A stretch of 64,000 bases of DNA, taken from the NCBI GenBank assembly GCA_000514715.1, contig AZWL01000004.1:248001-312000 (forward strand). The letters run 5' to 3'. Made by a program: the position numbers and the translations under genes. Below the pieces are notes generated by a model. It worked only from the letters and a program-made list of their open reading frames with translations, made no database searches and was not told the DNA's origin. Positions 45,506 to 54,141 of the stretch are shown here, piece after piece. Numbering within the stretch: position 1 is the stretch's first letter; each line of letters starts with the position of its first letter. This DNA comes from Streptomyces sp. CNH099 (GTDB lineage Bacteria > Actinomycetota > Actinomycetes > Streptomycetales > Streptomycetaceae).

Positions 45506-46876
45506 TTACTGCATGGCACGACTGCGCACGCCGCTCACGTTCAGGACCTCGTGACACCTCTGCGCCTCGCGACCCGTGGCCGGGGTGCCGGGCTTCGCAC
45601 AAGTCACCTCGATCGTCACGGTGTCGTTCTCAGGGATCTCGATAGGGGTCACCCAATGGTAGTCCTGGTTTCGGAATGTTTCGAGCGCGATCGTGGTGAT
45701 CTTCCGGTCGCCGAACGTGATCGTCAGAACCCCCTCGTCGCCCTGGAAGTTGGCGACGACGATGTCCGTGATCCCGAAGACGCTGCCCTCGGGCACCTCG
45801 TAGGTACCGGTCTCGGTCTCCCCGGCGGCCGTCTCCAGCTCGATGGTGGCCGAGTGCTGCCGTTCGGCCGGGGTGCCGCCGTCCTCCGAGGCGCTGCCGC
45901 CACGGCCCGGTCCGGACGCCGCCCCCGGCTCCTGGCCGCCGGTACCGGTACCGGTACCGGTATCCGTGCCCGGAACCTGCTCCCCGGCAGGAGCGGAAGG
46001 CGGCCGGACCGCGTCCTTGGCCGCGTCCTCGGCCGCGCTGCGCACGACCGGACGGGCCAGTGCGAACCAGGCGAGCAGCAGTGCGAGCAGCAGTGCGAGC
46101 AGCGCAAGCAGCCACTTCGGGAAGACCGGGATCTGCACGAACTCCGCGTCCAGCGGCCCCTGTACCGCGGGGTCGTCCCACCGGACCTGCTCCTCTTCCC
46201 GGTCCCCGGGCTCACCGGCCCCGGCGGCCCCGGCGGCCTCGGCGGTCTCCGCGGCCTCGGCCGCCTCGACGGTGAACGGCCACACCGCGGGGGCGCCGAA
46301 CCACACCGGCTTCGCGGTGCGGACCCGCAGCCCGGCCTCCACCGACTCGCCGGGCTCCAGCTTCGGCCGCGCCGGGCTGAAGGCGAAGCTCAGCTCCTCA
46401 CCCGCCTGCCCGGCGGTGAAGCCCGCCTGCACCGTGGTGTTGCCCCGGTTGCGCACCGTCAGCCGGAACCGGCCGCGCAGCCAGCCGCGCCGCCGGCGCG
46501 GGGCCAGCTCGGTCTGAAGCTCGTGGAAAGGCCCGATCCGCACGGTGGATTCGGGGACCCGCACCGACTCGGGGTGCTCGGTCGGCAGGACCCGCACACC
46601 GAGCGGCTTCTCGCCGGCCCGGATCTCCGGGGAGCGCGGCGGAGCCAGCCGGATCGTCACCGTTTCCGAGGTGCCGGGATAGAGAGAGACCCGCTGGGGC
46701 TCGACGGTGGTCCAGGAGCGGCACTCCCCGACGACCTCAAGGCTGTACGCCTCGACGATGTCGCTGTCGTTGCGCACGGTCAGGCTGGTGGTTGCGGTGT
46801 CGCCCGGCGTCACCGTCACGGCCGGGATGTCGAGACCGGGCGTACCGGGGCCGGGAGGGGCTGGAGAAGGCGTCAC
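45506..46876 (-). CDS. Single-pass membrane protein of the CIS locus (candidate CIS membrane adaptor, CisA-like)
   Basis: About 456 residues from GTG 46876 (weak ribosome site, perhaps leaderless; the upstream frame looks non-coding). Residues 1-245 form two Ig-like beta-domains (AVTVTPGDTATTSLTVRNDSD, FRLTVRNRGNTTVQAGFTAG). One membrane helix follows (WLLALLALLLALLLAWFAL), then a Gly/Thr linker and an outer domain of about 130 residues (TGTYEVPEGSVFGITDIVVAN) rich in beta structure. Streptomyces CIS clusters encode a membrane adaptor called CisA that links the cytoplasmic machine to the membrane; size, topology and position fit, but the identity is inference. Confidence 0.6.
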   Translation of the reverse strand: MTPSPAPPGPGTPGLDIPAVTVTPGDTATTSLTVRNDSDIVEAYSLEVVGECRSWTTVEPQRVSLYPGTSETVTIRLAPPRSPEIRAGEKPLGVRVLPTEHPESVRVPESTVRIGPFHELQTELAPRRRRGWLRGRFRLTVRNRGNTTVQAGFTAGQAGEELSFAFSPARPKLEPGESVEAGLRVRTAKPVWFGAPAVWPFTVEAAEAAETAEAAGAAGAGEPGDREEEQVRWDDPAVQGPLDAEFVQIPVFPKWLLALLALLLALLLAWFALARPVVRSAAEDAAKDAVRPPSAPAGEQVPGTDTGTGTGTGGQEPGAASGPGRGGSASEDGGTPAERQHSATIELETAAGETETGTYEVPEGSVFGITDIVVANFQGDEGVLTITFGDRKITTIALETFRNQDYHWVTPIEIPENDTVTIEVTCAKPGTPATGREAQRCHEVLNVSGVRSRAMQ

Positions 46877-47076
46877 GCCCTCACGGTAGAAAAGCGCCCG
46901 GCGCTGCGGCGAGGAGCGCGAGGGCAACGCCCGGGCAGTCGCGGTGCCCGGGAAGCCACCGGCAACGCCCCTGCAGCGGCGGGTCGTTGATGACGCACGT
47001 CGTCTCCCGTGCGCCGCCGTTCCCCCGCGATCCGCTCCGGTCCTGCACCCTCCCCCACGACGTTGAGAAGGGGTAC

Positions 47077-47796
47077 ATGTCCTCCATTGAACAGAACGGC
47101 CCTGCCGCGTCCGACGTCGCTTTACCTGTGTCCACCCGGAGCAGGGCCGCATGGGCCTCCCGCTCCGGTCACCCCGGCAGGGTGACCGTGGCCGTCTACG
47201 CCGCCGATCCGGTCCTGCGCGTCGGCGTGGTCCATCAGCTGCGTCAGCGCCCCGAGATCGGCCTGGTCGACGACACCGACGCGAACCAGGCCGAGGTGGC
47301 GCTGGTCGTCGTCGACACCCTCGACGACGGCGTCGTGGCCCTGCTGAACCGGCTGCGGCACGCCAACGGCACCCGCACCGGCCTGGTGATCGGCACGCTG
47401 GGGATCGGCTCGCTGCAACGCGTCGTCGAGTGCGGCGTGGCGGCGGTCCTGCGGCGCACCGATGCCGACCAGGGCGAACTCCTCCGCCTGGTCCTGGCGA
47501 TCGCCAACGGCGAGGGAGTGCTGCCCGGCGACCTGCTCGGCAAGCTCCTCACCCACGTGGGCAGCCTCCAGCGCTCGGATCCCGACCCCGGCGGGCTGTC
47601 TCTCGCCACGCTGACCACGCGGGAGGCGGACATGCTGCGCCTGGTCTCGGAGGGCCTGGACACCGCGGAGATCGCCCGCAAGACCTCGTACTCCGAACGG
47701 ACCGTCAAGAACGTGCTGCACGAGATCACCACCCGCCTGCAACTGCGCAACCGCGCCCACGCGGTCGGCTACGCGCTGCGCAACGGGCTGATCTGA
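47077..47796 (+). CDS. LuxR-family (NarL-type) transcriptional regulator of the CIS locus
   Basis: 239 residues. A receiver-like domain (VAVYAADPVLRVGVVHQLRQRPEIGLVDD) without a clear phospho-Asp acceptor, then a LuxR HTH at the C-terminus (LTTREADMLRLVSEGLDTAEIARKTSYSERTVKNVLHEITTRLQLRNR). GAGAAGGGG lies five bases before the ATG. It is divergent from the membrane adaptor candidate across about 200 bases and reads toward the CIS genes, so it is the probable local activator. The missing acceptor suggests it is not a standard two-component regulator. Confidence 0.85.
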   Translation: MSSIEQNGPAASDVALPVSTRSRAAWASRSGHPGRVTVAVYAADPVLRVGVVHQLRQRPEIGLVDDTDANQAEVALVVVDTLDDGVVALLNRLRHANGTRTGLVIGTLGIGSLQRVVECGVAAVLRRTDADQGELLRLVLAIANGEGVLPGDLLGKLLTHVGSLQRSDPDPGGLSLATLTTREADMLRLVSEGLDTAEIARKTSYSERTVKNVLHEITTRLQLRNRAHAVGYALRNGLI

Positions 47797-47986
47797 CGGC
47801 GCAGCACTCCGCCGGGGGCCGTGACGTTCGGCGGGCGGCAGCCGGCCGGGAACCCGGCACTGCACGAAAGCGCACCACACGTTTCCCCCGGGCGGGGACC
47901 CGCCGCTCTGCCCCGCCGCGCACGGATGGTGGAGGGTGGCGGGGGCACGTCCACAAACTGCGTTCGGACTGCGGAGGGGGGCCGCG

Positions 47987-50900
47987 ATGGAAAGCGCCGG
48001 CTCCGGCGGGCGGTACCGCCTGGGGCGACTCGGCATGTCATTGCTGCTGCTGGTCCCGCTGCTCTCGGTGACGGCGAGCGCGGGACCGGGCAGCGCCGGG
48101 CCGCGGGGGCAGGCCGCCGCGGACACCCTCGACGCCGCGGACACCCGGGTCGCGTACGCCGGCACCCGGCACCGCAGTCTCGGCCAGGTCGCCACCACGA
48201 CCACCAGCACACCGCTGTTCGGTGACGGCCCGGCCCACTACGACGTCCACCCGTCCGCCCTCGGCGACCAGTTGGTCTTCGCCAGCCGTCGCGACGAGAA
48301 GGAACCGCAGATCTATCTGAGGGCCGCCGACGGTACGGTCCGCAAGCTCACCGCCGGCCGGGACGCGGCGCACCCGCGGCTGACGCCGGACGGCCTGGCC
48401 GTGGTTTTCGACTCGGCCGAGCCCGGCGGCCCGGACGGCGGGACGCAGCGCGACCTGTGGCTGGTGCGCACCGACGGCACCGGCCTGACCCGGCTGACCG
48501 ACACGGCCGAGGACGAGGAGGGCCCGACGGTCTCCCCGGACGGGCAGCGGATCGCGTACTCCGGCGACGGCGACCAGGCGGCCGGACCGCAGATCTACGT
48601 GCGTCCCCTGGCGGGCGGCACCGCCACCCGGGTCACCGACCCCGCGAACGGCGCGGGCACCGAGCCGGTGTGGAACCCGGTGGACGACGCCGAGAACCGG
48701 GACTGGATCGCGTACACCGCCACGACCACCGCCGCCGACGGGCAGAGCACGCCCCGGCTGCGGGTGGTGAACGCGAACGGGACCGGCGACGAACCGCTGC
48801 TCGGGGGCGCGCAGGCGGAGTGGCGTGCCCACGGGGCGGCGTGGCTGCCCGACGGGGACGGTGTGGTGTTCCTGAGTCCCGAGATCACCTGTGAGTGCGA
48901 GGGCGACTACGACCACGTGTTCCGGACGACCGCGCACTCCGAGCAGGTCCCCTCGCTGGTGCTGGACGAGGAGCGGGAGGTCCGCTCGCCCACCTGGCTC
49001 GGCCCCCTCGACGGCGGCGGCGTGGTGGTGGAGCGGACCTCGGCGGCCGGCCCGCACGTGGTGACGCTGCAGGACGTGCGGATGGACGGGGCCGATCCCC
49101 GCGACCTGGGGCTGACGATCCTGGAGGAGGACCCGGAGGCCGACACCGACGTGAGCGAGGACCGGCTGTTCCGGCCCGGGCCCGGCTACGACCCGTGGAC
49201 CGAGCGGCAGAACTACACGCCCGACGGCCGTCGTATCGCGGTGAGCCGCTTCGAGGACGCCGAGGGCACACCCGGCGGCCGGATCGAGCGGATCTGGACG
49301 GCGGACGCCGACGGCGCGAACGCGGCACCCATGCCGCTCGCCGGACGCGGCCCCGACGACTGGGACACCGACCCGACGTTCTCGCCGGACGGCAAGCACC
49401 TGGCCTTCACCCGGACCTCGCCGGGCGGCGTCGGGGATGCCGCGGGCCCCAGCCGCGTCCTGGTCGCGGACGTCGCCACCGGCGCGATCACCGGTGAGAT
49501 CACCCCACCGGCCGGGCAGCTCCAGGGCCAGGACGCCCAGCCCGCCTGGTCCCCCGACGGGACCGCCCTGGCCTTCACCCGCAACCAGGTGATCGACGGG
49601 GCCGGCGGCAACAAGCACGTCTGGACCGTGCCCGTGGACGACCTGGACACGCAGCGCGACCTGAGCGCGGCGAACTGCCCGGGCAACTGCCAGGTCATCG
49701 ACGACAGTCCGGCGTTCTCCCCGGACGGGCTGAGCATCGCCTTCAACCGCAAGAACGGCGCCGGCGCCGTCGACGAACAGAACGGCCTGCTCCTGACGTC
49801 CCCGTCGGGCGACGACTGCCGGGTGCTGCTGCCCGCCGCCGCCCGGGACCTGCCCGGCGCCTGCGGCCGGGAGCTGCCGGACACCTCGGTCACCGGCCCG
49901 CACCAGCCGAGGGACGCCGCCTGGACCGGCGACGGAACCGGCATCGTGTTCAGCTCCCGCGCCGGGCCCGCGGCCACCAGTCCCGAGAAACTGCGGGTCC
50001 TGGACATCGCGTCCGGCGACGTCACCCCGCTGACCGCCGGTCTCGCGGGCCGGCAGAAGGAACCGAGCGTGCGGCAGTCCGTGGACCTCGCGGTCGAGGC
50101 GCCCGGTACCGTTCCGGCGGTCACCGTCGGTGAGTCCGCCACGGTCCGCGTCGGGGTGGTGAACAACGGCCCCGCCGCCTCCCCCGGCAGCACGCTGACC
50201 GTCGCCCCGCCGCCCGGCGTGCAGATCACCGGGATCACCCGGTCCGGCGGCTCATGCGACGCCGCCTCCCTCCAGTGCGATGTCGGCGTGCTGGAGCCCG
50301 GGACGACCGTGCCGGTCGACGTGACCCTCACCGGACGCACGCCCGGCGACGCGCCGGTCGACTGGTCGGTCACCGGTACGGTCCTGGATCCGGAGCCCGG
50401 CGACAACAGGGCCCGTACCGTGGTGCCGGTGGTCGAGGAGGACGCGCCGCCCCCGCGGACGCCGCCCCCGACGCCGCCGCCCCCGCCCCCGGCTCCCACT
50501 CCGACGCCCACCCCTCCGCCCGGCACACCGCCCGCAGCGCCCCCGGAGGCGGAGGAGCCGGAGGCAGGGCCCGCGGTGCACGTCACCGCCCGGCCGAACC
50601 CCGGATACGTCGGCGGGCGCGTCGTGGTGACGTACACCGTGCGCAACGGCCGCAACGCGCTGGCGACCGGGCTGCGACTGCGCATCGGGCTGCCCGCGGG
50701 CATCCCGGACAGCGGGCCGCCCCCGGGCTGCGATCGGCGCTGGGTGTGCGCGCTGCCGGATCTCGCGCCGGGCGCCAGCGCCGACGTCCGGGTCGTCCTC
50801 AGCCCCGACAGGGCGCTGACCGGTCACGTGACGGGTGACCTCACCACCACGGGGACGGACGCCGACCGGAGCGACAACACCGTACGGCAGCGGCTGCGGA

Positions 50901-51208
50901 TCCTCCGGCCGCGCATCGTCGCGGTGCCGGAGGTCGGCAAGCCCGGCTTCGTCACCTCCGTGCGGGGCAGGGACTTCCCGCCGGGAGTGCCGGTGCGGTT
51001 CACCTGGCAGCCGGGGATCACCGCGGCGGCGGCGCCGACCGTGCCGAAGCCGGACGGCACGTTCATCGGCCAGCTGCTCATCCTCGCCAAGGACCAGACC
51101 GGGCCGCGCACCATCACCGCCACCGGCCCCGGGTTCGCGCCCGCGAAGACCGGCTTCCTGGTGGTCAGCGGCAGCGTGCAGCCACCGGACGAGGTGACCC
51201 GCCGGTGA
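47987..51208 (+). CDS. Secreted TolB-like beta-propeller protein with CARDB/DUF11-like domains
   Basis: 1073 residues. The N-terminal signal (GMSLLLLVPLLSVTASA) predicts export. Residues about 60-690 contain many PD40/WD-like blades (VSPDGQRIAYS, FSPDGKHLAFTR, SPDGTALAFTR, FSPDGLSIAFNR), i.e. one or two propellers. Then a CARDB/DUF11 beta-domain (VGVVNNGPAASPGSTLTV), a Pro-rich linker (about 820-858), another such domain (YTVRNGRNALATGLRL) and a final Ig-like domain (VRGRDFPPGVPVRFTW). Strong ribosome site. It overlaps the DUF4255 gene by four bases, so it belongs to the CIS operon. Probably an outside binding or display protein; role unknown. Confidence 0.82.
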   Translation: MESAGSGGRYRLGRLGMSLLLLVPLLSVTASAGPGSAGPRGQAAADTLDAADTRVAYAGTRHRSLGQVATTTTSTPLFGDGPAHYDVHPSALGDQLVFASRRDEKEPQIYLRAADGTVRKLTAGRDAAHPRLTPDGLAVVFDSAEPGGPDGGTQRDLWLVRTDGTGLTRLTDTAEDEEGPTVSPDGQRIAYSGDGDQAAGPQIYVRPLAGGTATRVTDPANGAGTEPVWNPVDDAENRDWIAYTATTTAADGQSTPRLRVVNANGTGDEPLLGGAQAEWRAHGAAWLPDGDGVVFLSPEITCECEGDYDHVFRTTAHSEQVPSLVLDEEREVRSPTWLGPLDGGGVVVERTSAAGPHVVTLQDVRMDGADPRDLGLTILEEDPEADTDVSEDRLFRPGPGYDPWTERQNYTPDGRRIAVSRFEDAEGTPGGRIERIWTADADGANAAPMPLAGRGPDDWDTDPTFSPDGKHLAFTRTSPGGVGDAAGPSRVLVADVATGAITGEITPPAGQLQGQDAQPAWSPDGTALAFTRNQVIDGAGGNKHVWTVPVDDLDTQRDLSAANCPGNCQVIDDSPAFSPDGLSIAFNRKNGAGAVDEQNGLLLTSPSGDDCRVLLPAAARDLPGACGRELPDTSVTGPHQPRDAAWTGDGTGIVFSSRAGPAATSPEKLRVLDIASGDVTPLTAGLAGRQKEPSVRQSVDLAVEAPGTVPAVTVGESATVRVGVVNNGPAASPGSTLTVAPPPGVQITGITRSGGSCDAASLQCDVGVLEPGTTVPVDVTLTGRTPGDAPVDWSVTGTVLDPEPGDNRARTVVPVVEEDAPPPRTPPPTPPPPPPAPTPTPTPPPGTPPAAPPEAEEPEAGPAVHVTARPNPGYVGGRVVVTYTVRNGRNALATGLRLRIGLPAGIPDSGPPPGCDRRWVCALPDLAPGASADVRVVLSPDRALTGHVTGDLTTTGTDADRSDNTVRQRLRILRPRIVAVPEVGKPGFVTSVRGRDFPPGVPVRFTWQPGITAAAAPTVPKPDGTFIGQLLILAKDQTGPRTITATGPGFAPAKTGFLVVSGSVQPPDEVTRR

Positions 51209-51981
51209 TCCACGAGGTCGACGAAGGGCTGCGCCGTCTGCTCGCCGAGTCCGGTCTGGAGGCGTCGGGCGTCGAGGTGGTCTTCGACGCCCCCACCCGG
51301 GACTGGGCGGCGCGGCGCAGCGCACCGACGGTCTGCGTCTTCCTGTACGACATCCGCGAGGACGCCGGCCGGCGCGGCAGCGGGGCCGGTGACGTGTACG
51401 ACGCGGACGGCCACGTCGTGGCACGCCGCGCCCCGCCACGCTGGTTCGAGCTGACGTACCTGGTCACGGCGTGGGCGGGCCGCCCGCAGGACGAACACCG
51501 GCTGCTCTCGCAGGTGCTCGCCTGCCTGGTGGCCTCCGACACCCTGCCCGGGCGGCTGCTCACCGGCACCCTCGCCGAACTGGGCATGACCGTGGGCCTG
51601 GATACCACGGGGGCGGGGGCCGACGTACCGGCCGCCGCCGACGTGTGGTCGGCGCTCGGCGGAGAGTTGAAGGCGTCGCTCGGGGTGCGGGTACGGGCGC
51701 CGCTGGCCGGGGTGAGCACGGCCGCCGCGCCGCCGGTCACCGAGGGGCTCGTCGTGCGCACCGCCCACCGGGACGCCCGGCGCGAGGACGGGGAACGCGA
51801 GGACGGGGAACGCGAGAGCGAAGGACGCGACGGCGGAGAACGCGCGGGCGTGGAAACGGAGCCGGGGCGTCGGCTGCGCTACGCGCAGACCGGCGATCCG
51901 GGCCCGGCGGGCTTCGCCGGCCCGCGCGAGCGGGCCCCGGCCCCGGGCCGGCGCCGCCGCAGAGGGGACCGGCACCCGTGA
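51205..51981 (+). CDS. cis16: DUF4255 protein, CIS tail terminator (Cis16/Afp16-like)
   Basis: 258 residues. The N-terminal two thirds are the DUF4255 domain (VDEGLRRLLAESGLEASGVEVVFDAPTRDWA, FELTYLVTAWAGRPQDEHRLLSQVLACL). Members cap the tube and sheath end of contractile systems. The tail from about 190 is charged and disordered with a repeated 15-base unit (GAGGACGGGGAACGC, twice). GTG start overlaps the previous stop (GTGA) and its own stop overlaps the ATPase start the same way, implying coupling. Cytoplasmic. Confidence 0.85.
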   Translation: MIHEVDEGLRRLLAESGLEASGVEVVFDAPTRDWAARRSAPTVCVFLYDIREDAGRRGSGAGDVYDADGHVVARRAPPRWFELTYLVTAWAGRPQDEHRLLSQVLACLVASDTLPGRLLTGTLAELGMTVGLDTTGAGADVPAAADVWSALGGELKASLGVRVRAPLAGVSTAAAPPVTEGLVVRTAHRDARREDGEREDGERESEGRDGGERAGVETEPGRRLRYAQTGDPGPAGFAGPRERAPAPGRRRRRGDRHP

Positions 51982-54092
51982 CCCGTACCGCAGCACCGCC
52001 CGCCACCGCCCGTACCGGGCCCGGGTGCGACGGCGAAGCCCGTCCGGCCGGCACCGAGCACCTGTGGACGCGGCTCCGCCTGGTCGAGGAGCGGGTACGG
52101 CAGGCGGTGGCCGTCCGGCGTGGCGCCGATCCCGACCCCGACGACCCGTACCGCGGGCAGTACCTCACCCCCGAGGCGGCGGCACGCATCCTCAACGAGC
52201 CGGGCGGTCTCGACGTACCCGGCCACGAACCCCGGCAGCCCCCGGCCGGATCCCTCCTCGGCATGCTCGCCGGCCGGTTCGGGCTGTCGCCGCTGGATCT
52301 GGACCTGCTTCTCGTCGCCGTGGCACCCGATCTGGACGCGCGGTTCGAGCGGCTCTACGGCTACCTCAACGACGACCTCACGCGCCGGAGGCCCACGGTC
52401 GGGCTCGCCCTTCACCTGTGCGGGCTCGCCGGAGCGGCGCCCGGGCGGTTTCGGCTCGCCGCCGATGCGCCGCTGGTCGCCGGTGGTCTGGTAGCGGTCA
52501 CCGAGCCGGAACGGCCGCCGCTCTCCCGCGTCCTGGTGGTCCCCGACCGGGTCACCGGGCATCTGCTGGGCAGCGCGCAGCACGACGCCAGGCTCGCCGG
52601 GGTGCTCGGCGAGGCCCTGGCGGACCCGACTGCCGAGCCGGCCCAGGTGCGGCGGACGGCCGCCGCGGCCGGCACCGGCCTCGTCCACCTGCGCAGCCGG
52701 GGCGGCGACGCCGAGGGCCTGGCCGTCGCCGCCCTGCACGCGGCCGGGCTGCACCCGCTCGCCGTGGACGCGGCGGCGCTCGCCCGGCACCCGGGTGACA
52801 CGTCGGAACTGGCGCCGGTGGTCGCCCGGGAAGCGCGCCTCACCGGTGGCGGGGCCGTCCTGGGCCCGCTGGAGGCGCTGCCCGGCCAGCCCGCGGAACG
52901 GGCCCGCACGCTGCGGGCGTGGTGCACGGCGCTGCGCGGGATCCCGCTGGTCACGTACGGCACCGCCGGCTGGGACCCGGCATGGGCGCCCGACACCCCC
53001 GTCGTGCTGAACGTACCGGCCCCTTCTCCCGAACGGCAGGCCGCGCGCTGGCGGCACGCCCTGGAACGGGCCGCCGCCGGTGACGGCGCTGTGACCGGCG
53101 ACGCCGGGGAACTCGCCCGCGCGGTGGCCGCGCACCGCCTGGCCGCCGGACAGGTGCGCCGCGCCGCCGAGGTGGCGGTACGCTCGGCCGGCCTCGCGGG
53201 CCGTCCGGTCCACGCCGCCGACCTGCGGGCCGCCGTACGGGCCCAGAACGGCGCGGGACTGGACCGGCTGGCCCGCCGGGTGGAGCCGGCGGTCGGCTGG
53301 GACGACCTGGTGCTCCCGCCGCCCACCCACCGGCGGCTTCGCGAACTCGCGCTGCGCGCCCGCCGTCGCGAGCAGGTGCTCGGGCAGTGGGGCATGCGGC
53401 CCGGCGGCGGCCGGGGACGCGGTGTGATCGCCCTGTTCGCGGGAGAGTCGGGCACCGGCAAGACCATGGCCGCCGAGGTCGTCGCGGCGGAGCTGGGCAT
53501 GGACCTGTACGTGGTGGACCTGTCCACGGTCGTGGACAAATACGTCGGGGAGACCGAGAAGAACCTGGAGCGGATCTTCACCGAGGCGTCGGCGGTCAAC
53601 GCGGTGCTGCTCTTCGACGAGGCCGACGCGATCTTCGGGAGGCGCTCCGAGGTGAAGGACGCGCACGACCGGCACGCCAACATCGAATCGGCGTACCTGC
53701 TCCAGCGCATGGAGTCGTTCGACGGGATCGCGGTGCTGACCACCAACCTGCGGGCCAATCTGGACGAGGCGTTCACGCGCCGCCTGGACGTGGTGGCGGA
53801 CTTCCCGCTGCCCGACCGTGACCTGCGCCTCGCCCTGTGGGAGCGGTGTCTCGGCGACCGCGTGCCCCGCGCCGGCGACCTGGACCTGGGCTTCTGCGCC
53901 GCCCACTTCGAGCTGGCCGGCGGATCGATCCGGGCCTGCGCGGTGACCGCGGCGTATCTGGCGGCGGAGTCCGGCGGGCCGCTGACGATGCGGCAGGTGG
54001 TGACGGCGGTGGCGCAGGAGTACCGCAAGCTCGGACGGCTGGTGCTGGCCGGCGAGTTCGGGCCGTATCTGGCGATGGCGGCCGAGACCTGA
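51978..54092 (+). CDS. cis15: CIS-associated AAA+ ATPase (Cis15/Afp15-like)
   Basis: 704 residues. The N-terminal half (1-450) is a winged-helix/alpha region typical of CIS ATPases (LSPLDLDLLLVAVAPDLDARFERLYGYLNDD). The C-terminal AAA+ core has Walker A GESGTGKT (489-496), Walker B LLFDEADA (Asp547, Glu548), sensor-type TTNLRANLDEAFTRRLD with the arginine finger, and a lid. In CIS it is thought to aid assembly or cargo loading. Start GTG at 51978 overlaps the stop of the DUF4255 gene. Confidence 0.9.
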   Translation: MTRTAAPPATARTGPGCDGEARPAGTEHLWTRLRLVEERVRQAVAVRRGADPDPDDPYRGQYLTPEAAARILNEPGGLDVPGHEPRQPPAGSLLGMLAGRFGLSPLDLDLLLVAVAPDLDARFERLYGYLNDDLTRRRPTVGLALHLCGLAGAAPGRFRLAADAPLVAGGLVAVTEPERPPLSRVLVVPDRVTGHLLGSAQHDARLAGVLGEALADPTAEPAQVRRTAAAAGTGLVHLRSRGGDAEGLAVAALHAAGLHPLAVDAAALARHPGDTSELAPVVAREARLTGGGAVLGPLEALPGQPAERARTLRAWCTALRGIPLVTYGTAGWDPAWAPDTPVVLNVPAPSPERQAARWRHALERAAAGDGAVTGDAGELARAVAAHRLAAGQVRRAAEVAVRSAGLAGRPVHAADLRAAVRAQNGAGLDRLARRVEPAVGWDDLVLPPPTHRRLRELALRARRREQVLGQWGMRPGGGRGRGVIALFAGESGTGKTMAAEVVAAELGMDLYVVDLSTVVDKYVGETEKNLERIFTEASAVNAVLLFDEADAIFGRRSEVKDAHDRHANIESAYLLQRMESFDGIAVLTTNLRANLDEAFTRRLDVVADFPLPDRDLRLALWERCLGDRVPRAGDLDLGFCAAHFELAGGSIRACAVTAAYLAAESGGPLTMRQVVTAVAQEYRKLGRLVLAGEFGPYLAMAAET

Positions 54093-54141
54093 GTGCGCCC
54101 CGGGAAGCGCCCGGGGCCGGCGAGACGACGAAGGAGCGACC

